The notes: a model not told the origin generated them from the sequence alone. 64,000 bases of DNA from Aequoribacter fuscus (GCF_009910365.1 NZ_CP036423.1:3031393-3095392); one strand, 5' to 3'; numbered from the stretch's first letter, positions 10,759 through 20,384 are shown. Program-made: numbers and translations.

Positions 10759-12936
10759 TCAGCGCACCACCAGCCAGACAGTGGCCAAAGGTGGCAACGT
10801 TAAGCATATCGATTGTTCACAGCCATCCCATGGCATCGACTCAAGGCGTGGGCTTGGGTTGACATCAGAACCCCCAAAAGACGCTTCATCGCTGTTCAAA
10901 AGCACCTGCGGTTGCCCCATGCTCGGCGTACCAACCCGATAGTCGTGCACGACGTTCGGGGTATAGTTACACACCACGATCACTTGCTGCGCATTGGGTG
11001 CCGAGCGCACCCACGCCAAAATAGATTGGTCTTTGTTGTGGGCTTGCAGCCAGCAAAAACCCTCAGCATCTTGGTCGCCCTGATACAAGGCAGGGTGTTG
11101 GGTGTAAACCTGATTCAATCGAGCGACATAGTCCATTAACTGGCGATGCTCTGCTCGCTCCAGCAAGTACCAATCGAGGCCGTGATCGTGATTCCACTCG
11201 CGATACTGACCAAATTCCATCCCCATAAACAGAAGTTTCTTACCTGGATGGGCCCACATATAGGCCCAATAGGCGCGCAAATTGGCGCGCTTTTGCCAAT
11301 CGTCGCCGGGCATTTTATTCAGCAAAGAACCCTTGCCGTGAACGCATTCATCGTGGCTGATCGACAAGATAAAGTTTTCGTCGCGGGCATAGACCATGCT
11401 AAAGGTCATATCATCATGGTGATAGGCTCGGTGGATCGGGTCTTTGCTCATGTAGCGCAGCGTATCGTTCATCCAGCCCATGTTCCACTTGTAGCCAAAA
11501 CCCAGTCCACCTTGGTCAACAGGGTGACTCACGCCTGGCCATGCCGTGGACTCCTCGGCAATCATCATAATGCCGGGATGATTGGCGTACATCAGGCTAT
11601 TTAGCGCCTGCAAAAACGCAACTGCCTCCAAATTTTCTCGACCGCCGTGCTCATTGGGAATCCACTCGCCTTCACCACGGCTATAATCCAAATACAGCAT
11701 CGAAGCGACCGCATCGACCCGCAGACCGTCGATGTGGCACTCGCTCAACCAAAAATCGGCATTGGATAACAAGAAGCTACGCACCTCATTGCGGCCGTAG
11801 TTGTAAATGTAGGTGTTCCAGTCGGGGTGAAACCCTCGACGCGGATCGGCATGCTCGTACAGGGCTGTACCGTCAAATTCGGCCAAGCCATGCGGATCGG
11901 ACGGAAAATGTCCCGGCACCCAATCCAGCAAAACCCCCAAACCCGCCTCATGGCAGCGATTTACGAAGGCTTTAAAATCGTCCAGCAAGCCAAATCGCGA
12001 CGTCGGTGCGTAAAGACCCACCGGTTGGTAGCCCCACGACCCGTCAAAGGGGTACTCGGATACCGGCATTAACTGGATGTGCGTAAAGCCCAAAGCTTTA
12101 GCGTGGCTTATGAGTCGCTCGGCAAGCTCCTCATAGCTCAAGTAATGATTATCGTAATCACGCATCCACGAAGCGAGCTGACACTCGTATATGCTGATCG
12201 CGCTACTCGGCGTGTGCTGTGCGCCGCGGTCTGTCATCCACTGCGTATCGGTCCACTGAAAATTGGTATTAACTGGCACCAGCGATGCCGTGGCTGGGGA
12301 TCGCTCCATTTGGCGCGCGTAAGGATCTGCCTTTTCACGCACCACACCATCGGCGCCCAACACATGAAACTTATAGGCCTGCCCTGACTGTGCCTCGGGA
12401 ATAAAAATTGCCCAGATACCTGCATCGGGGTAGTGTTTTAAACCATGTCTAGACGCGTCCCATCCGTTGAAATCGCCAATCACTGCAACGCGCTGGGCAT
12501 TGGGCGCCCAAACACTAAAGCGCACCCCCGGTACACCGTCAAACTCGCAATGATGCGCACCCAACCAACGATACGCATCAGTCTGCTGGCCTTCGGCATA
12601 AAAATACTGGGCCGTCGGGTCTAGCAAATCACCATAGGCATAGGCATCTGCTACGGGGTCGCCACCATCAAAGCTGAGTCGATAGTCGATAAGCCGACGG
12701 CGATTTCCCAGCGTTTTCTCAAAAAAACCGCTGGGGTGACTCAGAGTTAAGCGCGTGATTTTACGACCCGTTTGAGCGCAGATGACATCGATTTGCTGAG
12801 CACCGGGGGCCCAAACGCGAAAACTTAAACCCTGCTCAGTTACATGTTGCCCAAGCCAAGCAAAGTGGTGATTGTAGCGCGCGTCGGCGAGCGCCTGAAT
12901 GCTGGCATCAAGTTCACTGGTAGATTTGTTTTTCAT
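10759..12936 (-). CDS. glgB: 1,4-alpha-glucan branching enzyme (GH13)
   Basis: Introduces alpha-1,6 branches into the growing glucan. At 725 residues it is close to E. coli GlgB (728). Two N-terminal CBM48-like modules are visible (FRVWAPGAQQIDVI near residue 39 and FSVWAPNAQRVAVIGDFNGW near residue 139), then the barrel with SWGYQPVGLYAPTSRFG, the catalytic Asp in CHIDGLRVDAVASMLYLDY, the catalytic Glu in MMIAEESTAWPG, and FILSISHDECVHGKGSL. It lies 15 nt after malQ and 2 nt before glgX. Confidence 0.97.
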   Translation of the reverse strand: MKNKSTSELDASIQALADARYNHHFAWLGQHVTEQGLSFRVWAPGAQQIDVICAQTGRKITRLTLSHPSGFFEKTLGNRRRLIDYRLSFDGGDPVADAYAYGDLLDPTAQYFYAEGQQTDAYRWLGAHHCEFDGVPGVRFSVWAPNAQRVAVIGDFNGWDASRHGLKHYPDAGIWAIFIPEAQSGQAYKFHVLGADGVVREKADPYARQMERSPATASLVPVNTNFQWTDTQWMTDRGAQHTPSSAISIYECQLASWMRDYDNHYLSYEELAERLISHAKALGFTHIQLMPVSEYPFDGSWGYQPVGLYAPTSRFGLLDDFKAFVNRCHEAGLGVLLDWVPGHFPSDPHGLAEFDGTALYEHADPRRGFHPDWNTYIYNYGRNEVRSFLLSNADFWLSECHIDGLRVDAVASMLYLDYSRGEGEWIPNEHGGRENLEAVAFLQALNSLMYANHPGIMMIAEESTAWPGVSHPVDQGGLGFGYKWNMGWMNDTLRYMSKDPIHRAYHHDDMTFSMVYARDENFILSISHDECVHGKGSLLNKMPGDDWQKRANLRAYWAYMWAHPGKKLLFMGMEFGQYREWNHDHGLDWYLLERAEHRQLMDYVARLNQVYTQHPALYQGDQDAEGFCWLQAHNKDQSILAWVRSAPNAQQVIVVCNYTPNVVHDYRVGTPSMGQPQVLLNSDEASFGGSDVNPSPRLESMPWDGCEQSICLTLPPLATVWLVVR

Positions 12937-12951
12937 AAGGAGTTCCCAACC

Positions 12952-15003
12952 CTAGACTGACGCTCGATCCAAAGCCAATTGTTCGAACAGTTTCGACCAA
13001 GGCCCTTGTATATCGGCTAAATCCAGCCCAGGTAACTTTCTGGACCAATTATCATATTCAAGAAATGTGCCAGGAATATTAACGGGGGTGTCGGCTCCCA
13101 CTAAGTCATCCAGCTGCAAAATGACCCACGGACTTGCGCCCTTGGCACAGAAGCGATAAATCGCTAGGCATAGTGCTTCGTCACAGGCCTGTGGCACCGC
13201 GAGATCAGGCCATACATCATGGTCGTGCAGCAGCGCGATTAATTGTTGCTTTTGTACTGCTCGACTGTGCCGCTGCGACTTGGCCGAGTGCTCATCGACC
13301 AAACCGTATTGTAGCCGCTGATCAATATCCAAACCCTGCCACCACGCCCGCAGTGGCGGAACATCATGATTGGCCACCATTAATAGGGCGTCGTCACGCT
13401 GTGCTTGGGCCGGCAAAAAACAATCAGACACATCTGTGGCAAAGTAAAACAAAGCGTTACCCAACATACCGTAATTGCGCATCATTGCGCGAAAATCATC
13501 GGGCACAACCCCCAAATCTTCGCCAATGATCTGGCATTGATTGCGCTGCGACTCAAGCGCGAGTAAGGCCAGCATCTCTTCGACGTTTTGATACACATAC
13601 AAGCCGCTGGGTCCAAGCTCTGTTTGCACACACCACCATACGCGCTGCAGCCACATCGCATGATCCAATCGCAAAGCACCTGCGCCGCACATGGCGCTTC
13701 GTAGCAGAGAGATAAAATGGTCATAATGTCGCGCACGCAACACGCTGGGGTTTAAAGGCGGCATTCCCCAATTTTGGCCGGTGTCGGAGAACGGGTCAGG
13801 TGGAGCGCCGATATCGGCGTTTTGAACAAACAAATCGGGGTTAGTCGCTATTTCGTGACCGCTCCCGACCGAGGCTACCGGCAGATCGGCCATCAAACCC
13901 ACGGACATACCCTGCTCAATAGCGAAAGCTTGGCAAGCCTCAAGTTGCTGTGTCGCGAGCCATTGCAAAAAGCCATGAAACTCGGCGTCACCGCTGCAAG
14001 CCTCACCAAAAGGGTTGTATTGCACCTCAAAGTCGCAGAATGACCGCAGCAAAGCCCCATTGTGACCCATGAAGTCTCGCCAATGATCTAACCAAGCCGA
14101 ATCTTGAGCAACAAACTCTTGGTACAGCGCGGCCAACACAGCGTATTTAAACTTTGCCACTTGGCGCCACTCGACACTGGAGGTCTCTCGCAATTCGCGC
14201 GCACGCAACTCAAAGTCAGGCACAAGCGCATCAGCGGGCTTATCGATACCAAGAGCATCGCAGGCGCCAGCAACATCAATGTACAGCGGATTCAAGAAGC
14301 GGCGATCAGACGGGGCATAAGGGCTTTTACTGTGCTCGTCTTGCCAAGCCAGAGCGGCCAATGGGTTTAAACCAATAAGATCAAGGCCCAAGGGCGCCAG
14401 GTGCTTAATTAATGCGCGCAGATCGGCAAAGTCGCCGACCCCCAAATTCTCTGTCAATCGCAGGGTGTACAGCTGTAAGTTAAGACCCAAGCGTCGCGCG
14501 GGTTGCTCACCTAGGTAGCAACGATCGGGGCAAACCGCCACGTCTCCGACGTAGGTGCGTTCGTCATCTAACATCAACCAAACGCGATGATAACCCACTG
14601 CAAGACCCTCGAGTGGCAGCTGATACCGTACATAGGTGACGTCTTGGTATTGATAATTACCCGATAGGGTCAGCGATGCGATCGGTAAATCTTGTGTTTG
14701 AAACTCACCACCGGACTCAAGTTCAACACGGCAAGTGACCTGATGATAGTGATGCTCAGCAGGCAAATAAAAAGATAAGCTTTGGCCTCGCACCACCGAA
14801 AAGGCGGGCAGGGGATACAACCACGGGGCAATATCGAGCTGATACTGCTTATCTCGCCGAGTGCCTTCGTCATCGGCCACACCCATCAGCCCCAATGCGT
14901 GCTCGCGCACGAAAGCTGGGATTTGACGAGCCTGACCTCGGTAATCCAAATAATCCCCCGAAATACCCAGATGGTAATACAGGGTATCCAAATTCAAATC
15001 CAT
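12952..15003 (-). CDS. malQ: 4-alpha-glucanotransferase (amylomaltase, GH77)
   Basis: Disproportionates short maltodextrins so that phosphorylase and synthase can reuse them. The 683 residues match the E. coli type (694 aa), with the extra N-terminal domain absent from short plant-type enzymes. GH77 landmarks: LNLQLYTLRLTENLGVGDFAD, nucleophile in GALRLDHAMWLQRVWW, acid/base in IIGEDLGVVPDDF, and the third carboxylate in VANHDVPPLRAWWQG. It is the first gene of the glycogen operon, with the promoter region at 15004-15168. No strong ribosome-binding site precedes the ATG; GGAG lies about 14 nt upstream. Confidence 0.95.
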   Translation of the reverse strand: MDLNLDTLYYHLGISGDYLDYRGQARQIPAFVREHALGLMGVADDEGTRRDKQYQLDIAPWLYPLPAFSVVRGQSLSFYLPAEHHYHQVTCRVELESGGEFQTQDLPIASLTLSGNYQYQDVTYVRYQLPLEGLAVGYHRVWLMLDDERTYVGDVAVCPDRCYLGEQPARRLGLNLQLYTLRLTENLGVGDFADLRALIKHLAPLGLDLIGLNPLAALAWQDEHSKSPYAPSDRRFLNPLYIDVAGACDALGIDKPADALVPDFELRARELRETSSVEWRQVAKFKYAVLAALYQEFVAQDSAWLDHWRDFMGHNGALLRSFCDFEVQYNPFGEACSGDAEFHGFLQWLATQQLEACQAFAIEQGMSVGLMADLPVASVGSGHEIATNPDLFVQNADIGAPPDPFSDTGQNWGMPPLNPSVLRARHYDHFISLLRSAMCGAGALRLDHAMWLQRVWWCVQTELGPSGLYVYQNVEEMLALLALESQRNQCQIIGEDLGVVPDDFRAMMRNYGMLGNALFYFATDVSDCFLPAQAQRDDALLMVANHDVPPLRAWWQGLDIDQRLQYGLVDEHSAKSQRHSRAVQKQQLIALLHDHDVWPDLAVPQACDEALCLAIYRFCAKGASPWVILQLDDLVGADTPVNIPGTFLEYDNWSRKLPGLDLADIQGPWSKLFEQLALDRASV

Positions 15004-15123
15004 ACAGGCACAGGGCTCCGCGGTGAGTTGTCTTATAACCGGCCAACCAGTGTAGAGTAGTCCTAAGCCGAGAGCACGGAGCTACATACCTATTCACAGA
15101 AAAATCTGACCGTTTCCGATGTT

Positions 15124-15142
15124 CGTATTACACTGCAATACG
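15124..15142. promoter_or_regulatory. 19-bp near-perfect palindrome, candidate operator
   Basis: CGTATTACACTGCAATACG pairs at 8 of 9 symmetric positions around a central C. It lies in the only space between the divergent glycogen operon (malQ start 15003) and the lipoprotein protease (start 15169), 26 nt before the latter's ATG. The size and symmetry suit a dimeric helix-turn-helix repressor; no regulator gene is adjacent. Confidence 0.5.
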
Positions 15143-15168
15143 CCCTTAGGTATTGTGGAGCACAGACC

Positions 15169-16797
15169 ATGCAAGCGCTACGGACATTGATCATTTCTGC
15201 CGCGTCTATCGCCCTGTTGAACGCGTGCGGGGGCGGGGGCGGCTCTGGCGGCTCGAATCCTCCGGTGAATTCGCCCGATGATGGATGGGTGGCTGGCGTG
15301 TACGATGACGCGAGCCAATTTGAAAATCAGTGTGCCAATCCGCGATCAGGCACCGATCCAGACACTGGTAATTTATATCCAGACCGTCAAGGCAGCGCAA
15401 TAGACGAAAAAAATTGGTTGCGCTCATGGAGCAACGATACCTATCTCTGGTACCAAGAACTCCCCGATTTAAATCCAGAAAACGACTATTCCGAGTTCGT
15501 CACAGAACGCTTCCCGACCGAACCTAACGGCTATTTCAGCCAACTGAAAACAACCGCAACCACACCGAGCGGAAAACCCAAGGACAGCTATCACTTTGTT
15601 CTTGACTCGCAGACTTGGTACGAACTTTCACAAGGCGGCGTCTCGTTTGGTTACGGCATTGAATTTGCGGTCTTAGTGTCATCGCCTCCGCGCGACGTCC
15701 GCATCGCCTACTCACAGAACACCTCGCAAGCGGCTCAATTAGGCATGACTCGGGGTACAAAGATAATCGCTATCGACGGCGAGCCTGTCCTAGATGGTGA
15801 CCCCGACATACTGAACGCCGGCTTGAGCCCTGATGTCGCTGGCGAGGAGCACGACTTTGAAGTTTTATTGCCCGGTGCGATAGAGACGCAGACATTTACA
15901 CTGACGGCAGCCGAAGTCGCAATAGACCCTCTGCAAAATGTCAAAGTCATTCCCACCGCGACAGGTAATGTCGGTTATATGGCCTTCCACGACCACATAG
16001 CGCCGGCCGAACTCGCGTTAATTAACGCCGTTCAATCGCTCAGTCAGCAGGGAATCAACGACTTGGTGATTGATCTTCGCTACAACGGCGGCGGTTACCT
16101 TGATATTGCATCTGAGCTGGGCTACATGATCGCAGGCAACGCAACCTTAAACCGAACCTTCGAACTGCTGCAGTTTAACGACAAGTATCCCAATGTGAAC
16201 CCCGTCACCGGTCAAACCATCAGACCCATTCCCTTTCACACCCGAGCTCAAGGTTTTTCGGCACCCGAGAATCAGCCTTTACCCACGCTTGGCGACAGTT
16301 TAAATCGCGTATTTTTATTGACCGGCTCTGGCACGTGTTCTGCCAGCGAAGCTCTCATCAACGGTTTGCGCGGCATCAACTTCGATGTGATTCAAATTGG
16401 TGCGACGACCTGCGGTAAACCCTATGGCTATTACCCCACACCAAACTGCGGTAGCACCTATTTTACAGTGCAATTCAAAGGCGTTAACGCCGCCGGATTC
16501 GGTGACTACCCTGACGGGTTCACACCCAGTGTCGGAGGCGACCTAGGCGCCACTGAAGTCACCGGTTGCTCTGTTGCCGATGACTTCAATCACGCCTTAG
16601 GCGACCCAGCGGAAGCGCGCTTGGCCGCGGCCTTATATTATCGTGATAATGGCTCGTGCCCACCCGAACTGGGCGTGCAATTTGTGCCTAGCGGTGGCAA
16701 TGGTGGCCCCTTAGGAACAGGAGGAGAGGCAACAAGGCTCCCGCCTGCAGAGCCCAACATACTCAAAACGCCAGCGCGGCGTATGCGACTGCTTTAA
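15169..16797 (+). CDS. S41-family (tail-specific protease-like) lipoprotein
   Basis: A 542-residue lipoprotein. The signal peptide ends in the lipobox LNAC with the acylated Cys at residue 20, followed by a Gly-rich linker. A PDZ-like region (about residues 160-270, AAQLGMTRGTKIIAIDGEPV) precedes an S41 peptidase domain with DLVIDLRYNGGGYLDIAS. The Ser-Lys dyad is recognisable: Ser391 in GTCSASEALING and Lys417 in TCGKPYGYYP. S41 enzymes cleave exported proteins near their C-termini in the periplasm. The domain is shorter and more Cys-containing than Prc. Ribosome-binding site GTGGAG lies 8 nt before the ATG. It diverges from the glycogen operon; a functional link is not shown. Confidence 0.88.
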   Translation: MQALRTLIISAASIALLNACGGGGGSGGSNPPVNSPDDGWVAGVYDDASQFENQCANPRSGTDPDTGNLYPDRQGSAIDEKNWLRSWSNDTYLWYQELPDLNPENDYSEFVTERFPTEPNGYFSQLKTTATTPSGKPKDSYHFVLDSQTWYELSQGGVSFGYGIEFAVLVSSPPRDVRIAYSQNTSQAAQLGMTRGTKIIAIDGEPVLDGDPDILNAGLSPDVAGEEHDFEVLLPGAIETQTFTLTAAEVAIDPLQNVKVIPTATGNVGYMAFHDHIAPAELALINAVQSLSQQGINDLVIDLRYNGGGYLDIASELGYMIAGNATLNRTFELLQFNDKYPNVNPVTGQTIRPIPFHTRAQGFSAPENQPLPTLGDSLNRVFLLTGSGTCSASEALINGLRGINFDVIQIGATTCGKPYGYYPTPNCGSTYFTVQFKGVNAAGFGDYPDGFTPSVGGDLGATEVTGCSVADDFNHALGDPAEARLAAALYYRDNGSCPPELGVQFVPSGGNGGPLGTGGEATRLPPAEPNILKTPARRMRLL

Positions 16798-16810
16798 GCG
16801 CTTGAGACCT

Positions 16811-16841
16811 GCGAGAGCTTCAGCCATACTGAGGCTCTTGC
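16811..16841 (+). other. Stem-loop just upstream of gmk
   Basis: GCGAGAGCTTCAG (16811-16823) and CTGAGGCTCTTGC (16829-16841) form a 13-bp RNA stem with two G-U pairs and a 5-nt loop. No T-run follows, so it is not a typical intrinsic terminator. It ends 19 nt before the gmk ATG. Confidence 0.45.
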
Positions 16842-16860
16842 GAGAATTCCTGACGTTGCT

Positions 16861-17505
16861 ATGCAAAATTCCCACACCGGTTGTTTATTTACAGTCTCCG
16901 CCCCCAGTGGTGCAGGCAAAACGAGCCTTGTAAAAGCCTTGCTAGAGCAGGACTCACACCTTCAAGTGTCGGTCTCACACACCACAAGACCCATGCGACC
17001 GGGTGAAGCCGATGGCCTTAACTACCACTTTGTCAGCCAAGCTGACTTCGCGGCCTTGCGCGACCAAGGCGGCTTTATCGAGTGCGCGGAGGTATTTGGT
17101 AATTGGTACGGCACCTCAAAGGCTTGGGTCCAAACGATGCTGGAATCAGGCTCGGACATCATTCTGGAAATTGACTGGCAAGGCGCCGAGCAAATCAAAG
17201 CGTGGTGGCCGGACACTTGCGCCATTTTCATTTTTCCACCCTCGCACGCCACGCTTAAACACAGATTGATAGGGCGCGGTCAAGACAGTGAAGATGTGAT
17301 TCAGCGGCGCTTGTCGGAAGCCGAACTGGAGATGCAGCATTACACCCTCAGTGACTATCTCGTCATTAATGATGACTTTCAGATAGCACTGCATGATTTA
17401 CAAGCCATCGTTCGTGCAGAACGGTTAAAAACGGGACGCCAGAGCCAAGCTCAACGCGCTTTAATGTGTGATTTAATACCCAGCCTTGCGCTACGCAAGC
17501 CTTAG
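16861..17505 (+). CDS. gmk: Guanylate kinase
   Basis: Phosphorylates GMP to GDP with ATP, an essential step of GTP and dGTP supply. The 214 residues carry the Walker A loop SAPSGAGKTSL near residues 13-23, the GMP-binding segment TTRPMRPGEADGLNYHFVS, EVFGNWYGTSKAWV, and the lid region RLIGRGQDSEDVIQRRL. Length fits E. coli Gmk (207). There is no clear Shine-Dalgarno before the ATG, but the N-terminus aligns with the family. It starts the gmk-rpoZ-spoT-ridA block; pairing it with spoT joins GTP supply and (p)ppGpp metabolism, as in other gammaproteobacteria. Confidence 0.96.
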   Translation: MQNSHTGCLFTVSAPSGAGKTSLVKALLEQDSHLQVSVSHTTRPMRPGEADGLNYHFVSQADFAALRDQGGFIECAEVFGNWYGTSKAWVQTMLESGSDIILEIDWQGAEQIKAWWPDTCAIFIFPPSHATLKHRLIGRGQDSEDVIQRRLSEAELEMQHYTLSDYLVINDDFQIALHDLQAIVRAERLKTGRQSQAQRALMCDLIPSLALRKP

Positions 17506-17560
17506 AAAATCCTTTATACTGTCGGGCTCTGTAAATAAACCCTGTTATTAGGTATTAAAA

Positions 17561-17818
17561 ATGGCTCGAGTCACAGTCGAAGATTGTCTAGAAAACGTGG
17601 ACAACCGTTTTGAATTAGTTATGGTAGCGACCAAGCGCGCACGCCAAATTGCAACGGGCGGCAAAGACCCTTTAGTTGCCGAAGAATCCGATAAACCTAC
17701 CGTTATCGCATTGCGCGAAATCGCTGACGGCTTGGTCAGCGCTGCAACTCTGTCGCAAGAGGAACAACGCCAAGCTGAAGACGAACTCGCCGAAGTCATG
17801 ACGGGAGTCACTCTGTAG
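17561..17818 (+). CDS. rpoZ: RNA polymerase omega subunit
   Basis: The 85-residue omega subunit helps assemble RNA polymerase by binding beta-prime and forms one of the (p)ppGpp sites. The sequence begins [20 protein letters not shown] and contains the conserved ATKRARQ and [10 protein letters not shown] segments. It is close to E. coli RpoZ (91) in length. A TATACT-like -10 at 17515-17520 in the 55-nt gap after gmk might drive a secondary promoter, but no matching -35 is at standard spacing. spoT follows after 10 nt. Confidence 0.97.
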   Translation: MARVTVEDCLENVDNRFELVMVATKRARQIATGGKDPLVAEESDKPTVIALREIADGLVSAATLSQEEQRQAEDELAEVMTGVTL

Positions 17819-17828
17819 GTCAAACCGC

Positions 17829-19937
17829 ATGGAAGCGCTTGCTCGTTTAGACCAAACCCTGTCGGCGTACTTAAGCCCCGAACAGAGTCAAAACGTCAAG
17901 CGCGCCTTCTTTTACGCCGAACAAGCCCATTTTGGCCAAACACGTCGCAGTGGAGACCCTTACGTCACACATCCGCTAGCGGTTGCATGTATCCTTGCAG
18001 AAATGCATATGGATCCGCAAAGCATCATGGCGGGCCTTTTGCATGACGTTATCGAAGACACGGGCATTAGCAAAACGGCCCTGGCCGAACAATTTGGCGA
18101 CACCGTTGCCGAACTGGTCGATGGTGTTAGCAAACTAACACAAATCGAATTTAACTCTCTCGCTGAGAAACAAGCCGAGAACTTCCAGAAAATGGCGTTA
18201 GCCATGGCGCGCGACATTCGCGTAATTCTGGTGAAGTTGGCAGACCGGCTGCACAATATGCGCACACTAGGGGTGTTAAACCCCGCCAAAAGCCGCCGCA
18301 TCGCCAAAGAGACGCTCGAAATCTATGCACCTATCGCTATGCGCTTGGGCATGAATACCGTGCGTATGGAATTCGAAGACCTAGGCTTTAAAGCCCTGCA
18401 CCCGATGCGCTACGAGCGTATCATGGCAGCGCGAGCTAAAGCCCGTGGGCACCGCAAAGAGCTCGTCGAAAATATCCGCAGTCAGATTGAAGCCGCCCTA
18501 CACCGCGAGGGGCACAGCGCTACCGTCACAGGGCGTGAAAAACATCTGTACAGTATTTACCAAAAAATGAAAGAAAAGCGTAAGTCCTTTGCCGAGATCA
18601 TGGACATTTACGCCTTCCGAATTATCGTGGACTCGGTCGATACCTGTTACCGCGTGTTGGGCTGCGTTCATAGCATTTACAAGCCCGTTCCCGGCGAGTT
18701 TACCGATTATATCGCCATGCCCAAAGCCAATGGCTACCAGTCCTTGCACACGGTGTTGCGTGGTATGCACGGCGTACCCATTGAAATCCAGATTCGCACA
18801 CGCGAAATGGAGGACATGGCGAACAACGGTATCGCGGCACATTGGCTCTACAAAAGCGACGATAAAGCCACCAATGTCAGCCAAGCCCGTGCGCGTAAAT
18901 GGGTGCAAGGCTTACTCGAGATGCAACAGGTCGCAGGTAACTCTTTAGAATTTATCGAGAGCGTTAAAATCGACCTGTTCCCAGACGAAATCTACATCTT
19001 TACCCCCAAGGGTAAAATCTTAGAGCTGCCTCGTGGCGCCACGCCGGTCGATTTCGCCTATGCGGTGCACACAGGGGTCGGCAATCGCTGTGTGGCTTGC
19101 CGAATTAACAACCGGTTAGCGCCGCTATCGGAACCCTTACAAAGCGGGCAAACCGTCGAGATCATTACCGCTGCTGGTGCGCGTCCGAATCCGGCATGGT
19201 TCAACTATGCCATTACCGCCAAAGCACGAACCAATATTCGGCACTTTTTAAAGCAGCAGAAGCGCGAAGATTCCGTCGCTCTGGGCGAACGTCTCCTCGA
19301 CCGAGTACTCACCACGCACGACAGCTCGATCGCCAAACTCAAAGGGCCGACGCTCGATGCGTTTTTGACAGAGCATCACTACCAAACCCTTGAGGATTTG
19401 CTGGTAGATGTCGCGCAAGGCGAGCGCCTGCCGAGCATTACCGCCCAACAATTACTGGGCAAAACCCAAGACGAAAACAGCACCGAATCGAAAGAGGCCA
19501 TCGCTATTCGCGGCACCGAAGGCTTCATGGTGACCTACGCAAAATGCTGTCACCCCTTACCCGGAGACCCAATCGCAGGGTACTTAAGCTCTGAAAAGGG
19601 CATGGTAGTGCACCGCGAAAACTGCAAGAATCTTGGCGAGTTTCGCGAGACACCCGAGCGCTTGGTCGCGCTGCGGTGGCACAACGAGATCGAGGGCGAT
19701 TACATCGCCGCGCTGAAAATCGAGGTTGAAAACCGACGCGGTGTCATTGCTGTCATTGCCACCCGCATTAACAGCATGGACATCAACATCGAAAAAATCG
19801 CAACCGGGGACAAAGATCATTTATTCGCCCTCGTAGACCTAGAGCTACAAGTGCAATCGAGAGTGCACTTAGCCCGAGTCATGAAACGATTACGCAATAT
19901 TGACGGCGTGCGCAAAGTCACGCGCGTCAAAAACTAA
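17829..19937 (+). CDS. spoT: Bifunctional (p)ppGpp synthetase/hydrolase SpoT
   Basis: Makes and degrades the stringent-response alarmone. At 702 residues it equals E. coli SpoT in length. Domains in order: HD hydrolase (HxxED region, HD at residues 72-73 in LLHDVIEDTG), RelA/SpoT synthetase (DIYAFRIIVDSVDTCYRVLG, then YIAMPKANGYQSLHTVLRG), TGS (IYIFTPKGKILELPRGATPVDFAY), a conserved Cys/His segment (TYAKCCHPLPGDPIAGYLS), and a C-terminal ACT domain (IEVENRRGVIAVIATRINS). It is translated 10 nt after rpoZ and 11 nt before ridA. Confidence 0.97.
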   Translation: MEALARLDQTLSAYLSPEQSQNVKRAFFYAEQAHFGQTRRSGDPYVTHPLAVACILAEMHMDPQSIMAGLLHDVIEDTGISKTALAEQFGDTVAELVDGVSKLTQIEFNSLAEKQAENFQKMALAMARDIRVILVKLADRLHNMRTLGVLNPAKSRRIAKETLEIYAPIAMRLGMNTVRMEFEDLGFKALHPMRYERIMAARAKARGHRKELVENIRSQIEAALHREGHSATVTGREKHLYSIYQKMKEKRKSFAEIMDIYAFRIIVDSVDTCYRVLGCVHSIYKPVPGEFTDYIAMPKANGYQSLHTVLRGMHGVPIEIQIRTREMEDMANNGIAAHWLYKSDDKATNVSQARARKWVQGLLEMQQVAGNSLEFIESVKIDLFPDEIYIFTPKGKILELPRGATPVDFAYAVHTGVGNRCVACRINNRLAPLSEPLQSGQTVEIITAAGARPNPAWFNYAITAKARTNIRHFLKQQKREDSVALGERLLDRVLTTHDSSIAKLKGPTLDAFLTEHHYQTLEDLLVDVAQGERLPSITAQQLLGKTQDENSTESKEAIAIRGTEGFMVTYAKCCHPLPGDPIAGYLSSEKGMVVHRENCKNLGEFRETPERLVALRWHNEIEGDYIAALKIEVENRRGVIAVIATRINSMDINIEKIATGDKDHLFALVDLELQVQSRVHLARVMKRLRNIDGVRKVTRVKN

Positions 19938-19948
19938 TAGAGGCCACA

Positions 19949-20332
19949 ATGAACAACAAAGCCATTATCGCCACCGAAGCTGCACCCGCCGCCATCGGAC
20001 CCTATTCACAAGCCGTTAAAGTCGGTAATACGGTTTGGATTTCGGGACAAATACCGCTCGATCCCGAAACAATGACGGTTGTCGAAGGCGATATCAGCGC
20101 CCAAGCCGAACAAGTATTCAAGAACTTAAGCGCGATTGCTGAAGCAGCCGGCGGCAGCTTAAATCACTCAGTTAAAATTAATATTTCTCTCACCGATCTG
20201 GGTGACTTTGATGCGGTGAACACCGTCATGAAATCGTTCTTTGCCGAACCTTATCCTGCTCGAGCATGCGTGCAGGTCGCAGCGCTCCCCAAAGGGGTGG
20301 CGATTGAAGTCGAAGCGATTTTAGCGGTTTAG
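19949..20332 (+). CDS. ridA: RidA family enamine/imine deaminase
   Basis: Hydrolyses reactive enamines and imines such as 2-aminoacrylate released by PLP enzymes. The 127 residues form a complete YjgF/YER057c/UK114 fold: AAIGPYSQAV near the N-terminus, the trimer-forming core, and the catalytic Arg in PARACVQVAALPKGVAIEVEAI. It is 11 nt downstream of spoT, a placement also seen in Pseudomonas, and is probably cotranscribed with it. Confidence 0.95.
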   Translation: MNNKAIIATEAAPAAIGPYSQAVKVGNTVWISGQIPLDPETMTVVEGDISAQAEQVFKNLSAIAEAAGGSLNHSVKINISLTDLGDFDAVNTVMKSFFAEPYPARACVQVAALPKGVAIEVEAILAV

Positions 20333-20384
20333 ACAAGTAGCATCCTCCGACTCGTTTATAAGAGCATTCTACGACGCAGCCGGT

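Noticed and set aside
11146..11604. 152-codon plus-strand frame
   Set aside because: Antisense to glgB whose catalytic motifs lie on the other strand; no independent support.
17486..17520. Promoter ahead of rpoZ using TTGCGC and TATACT
   Set aside because: The spacing is 23 nt, too long for sigma70; only the -10-like hexamer remains.
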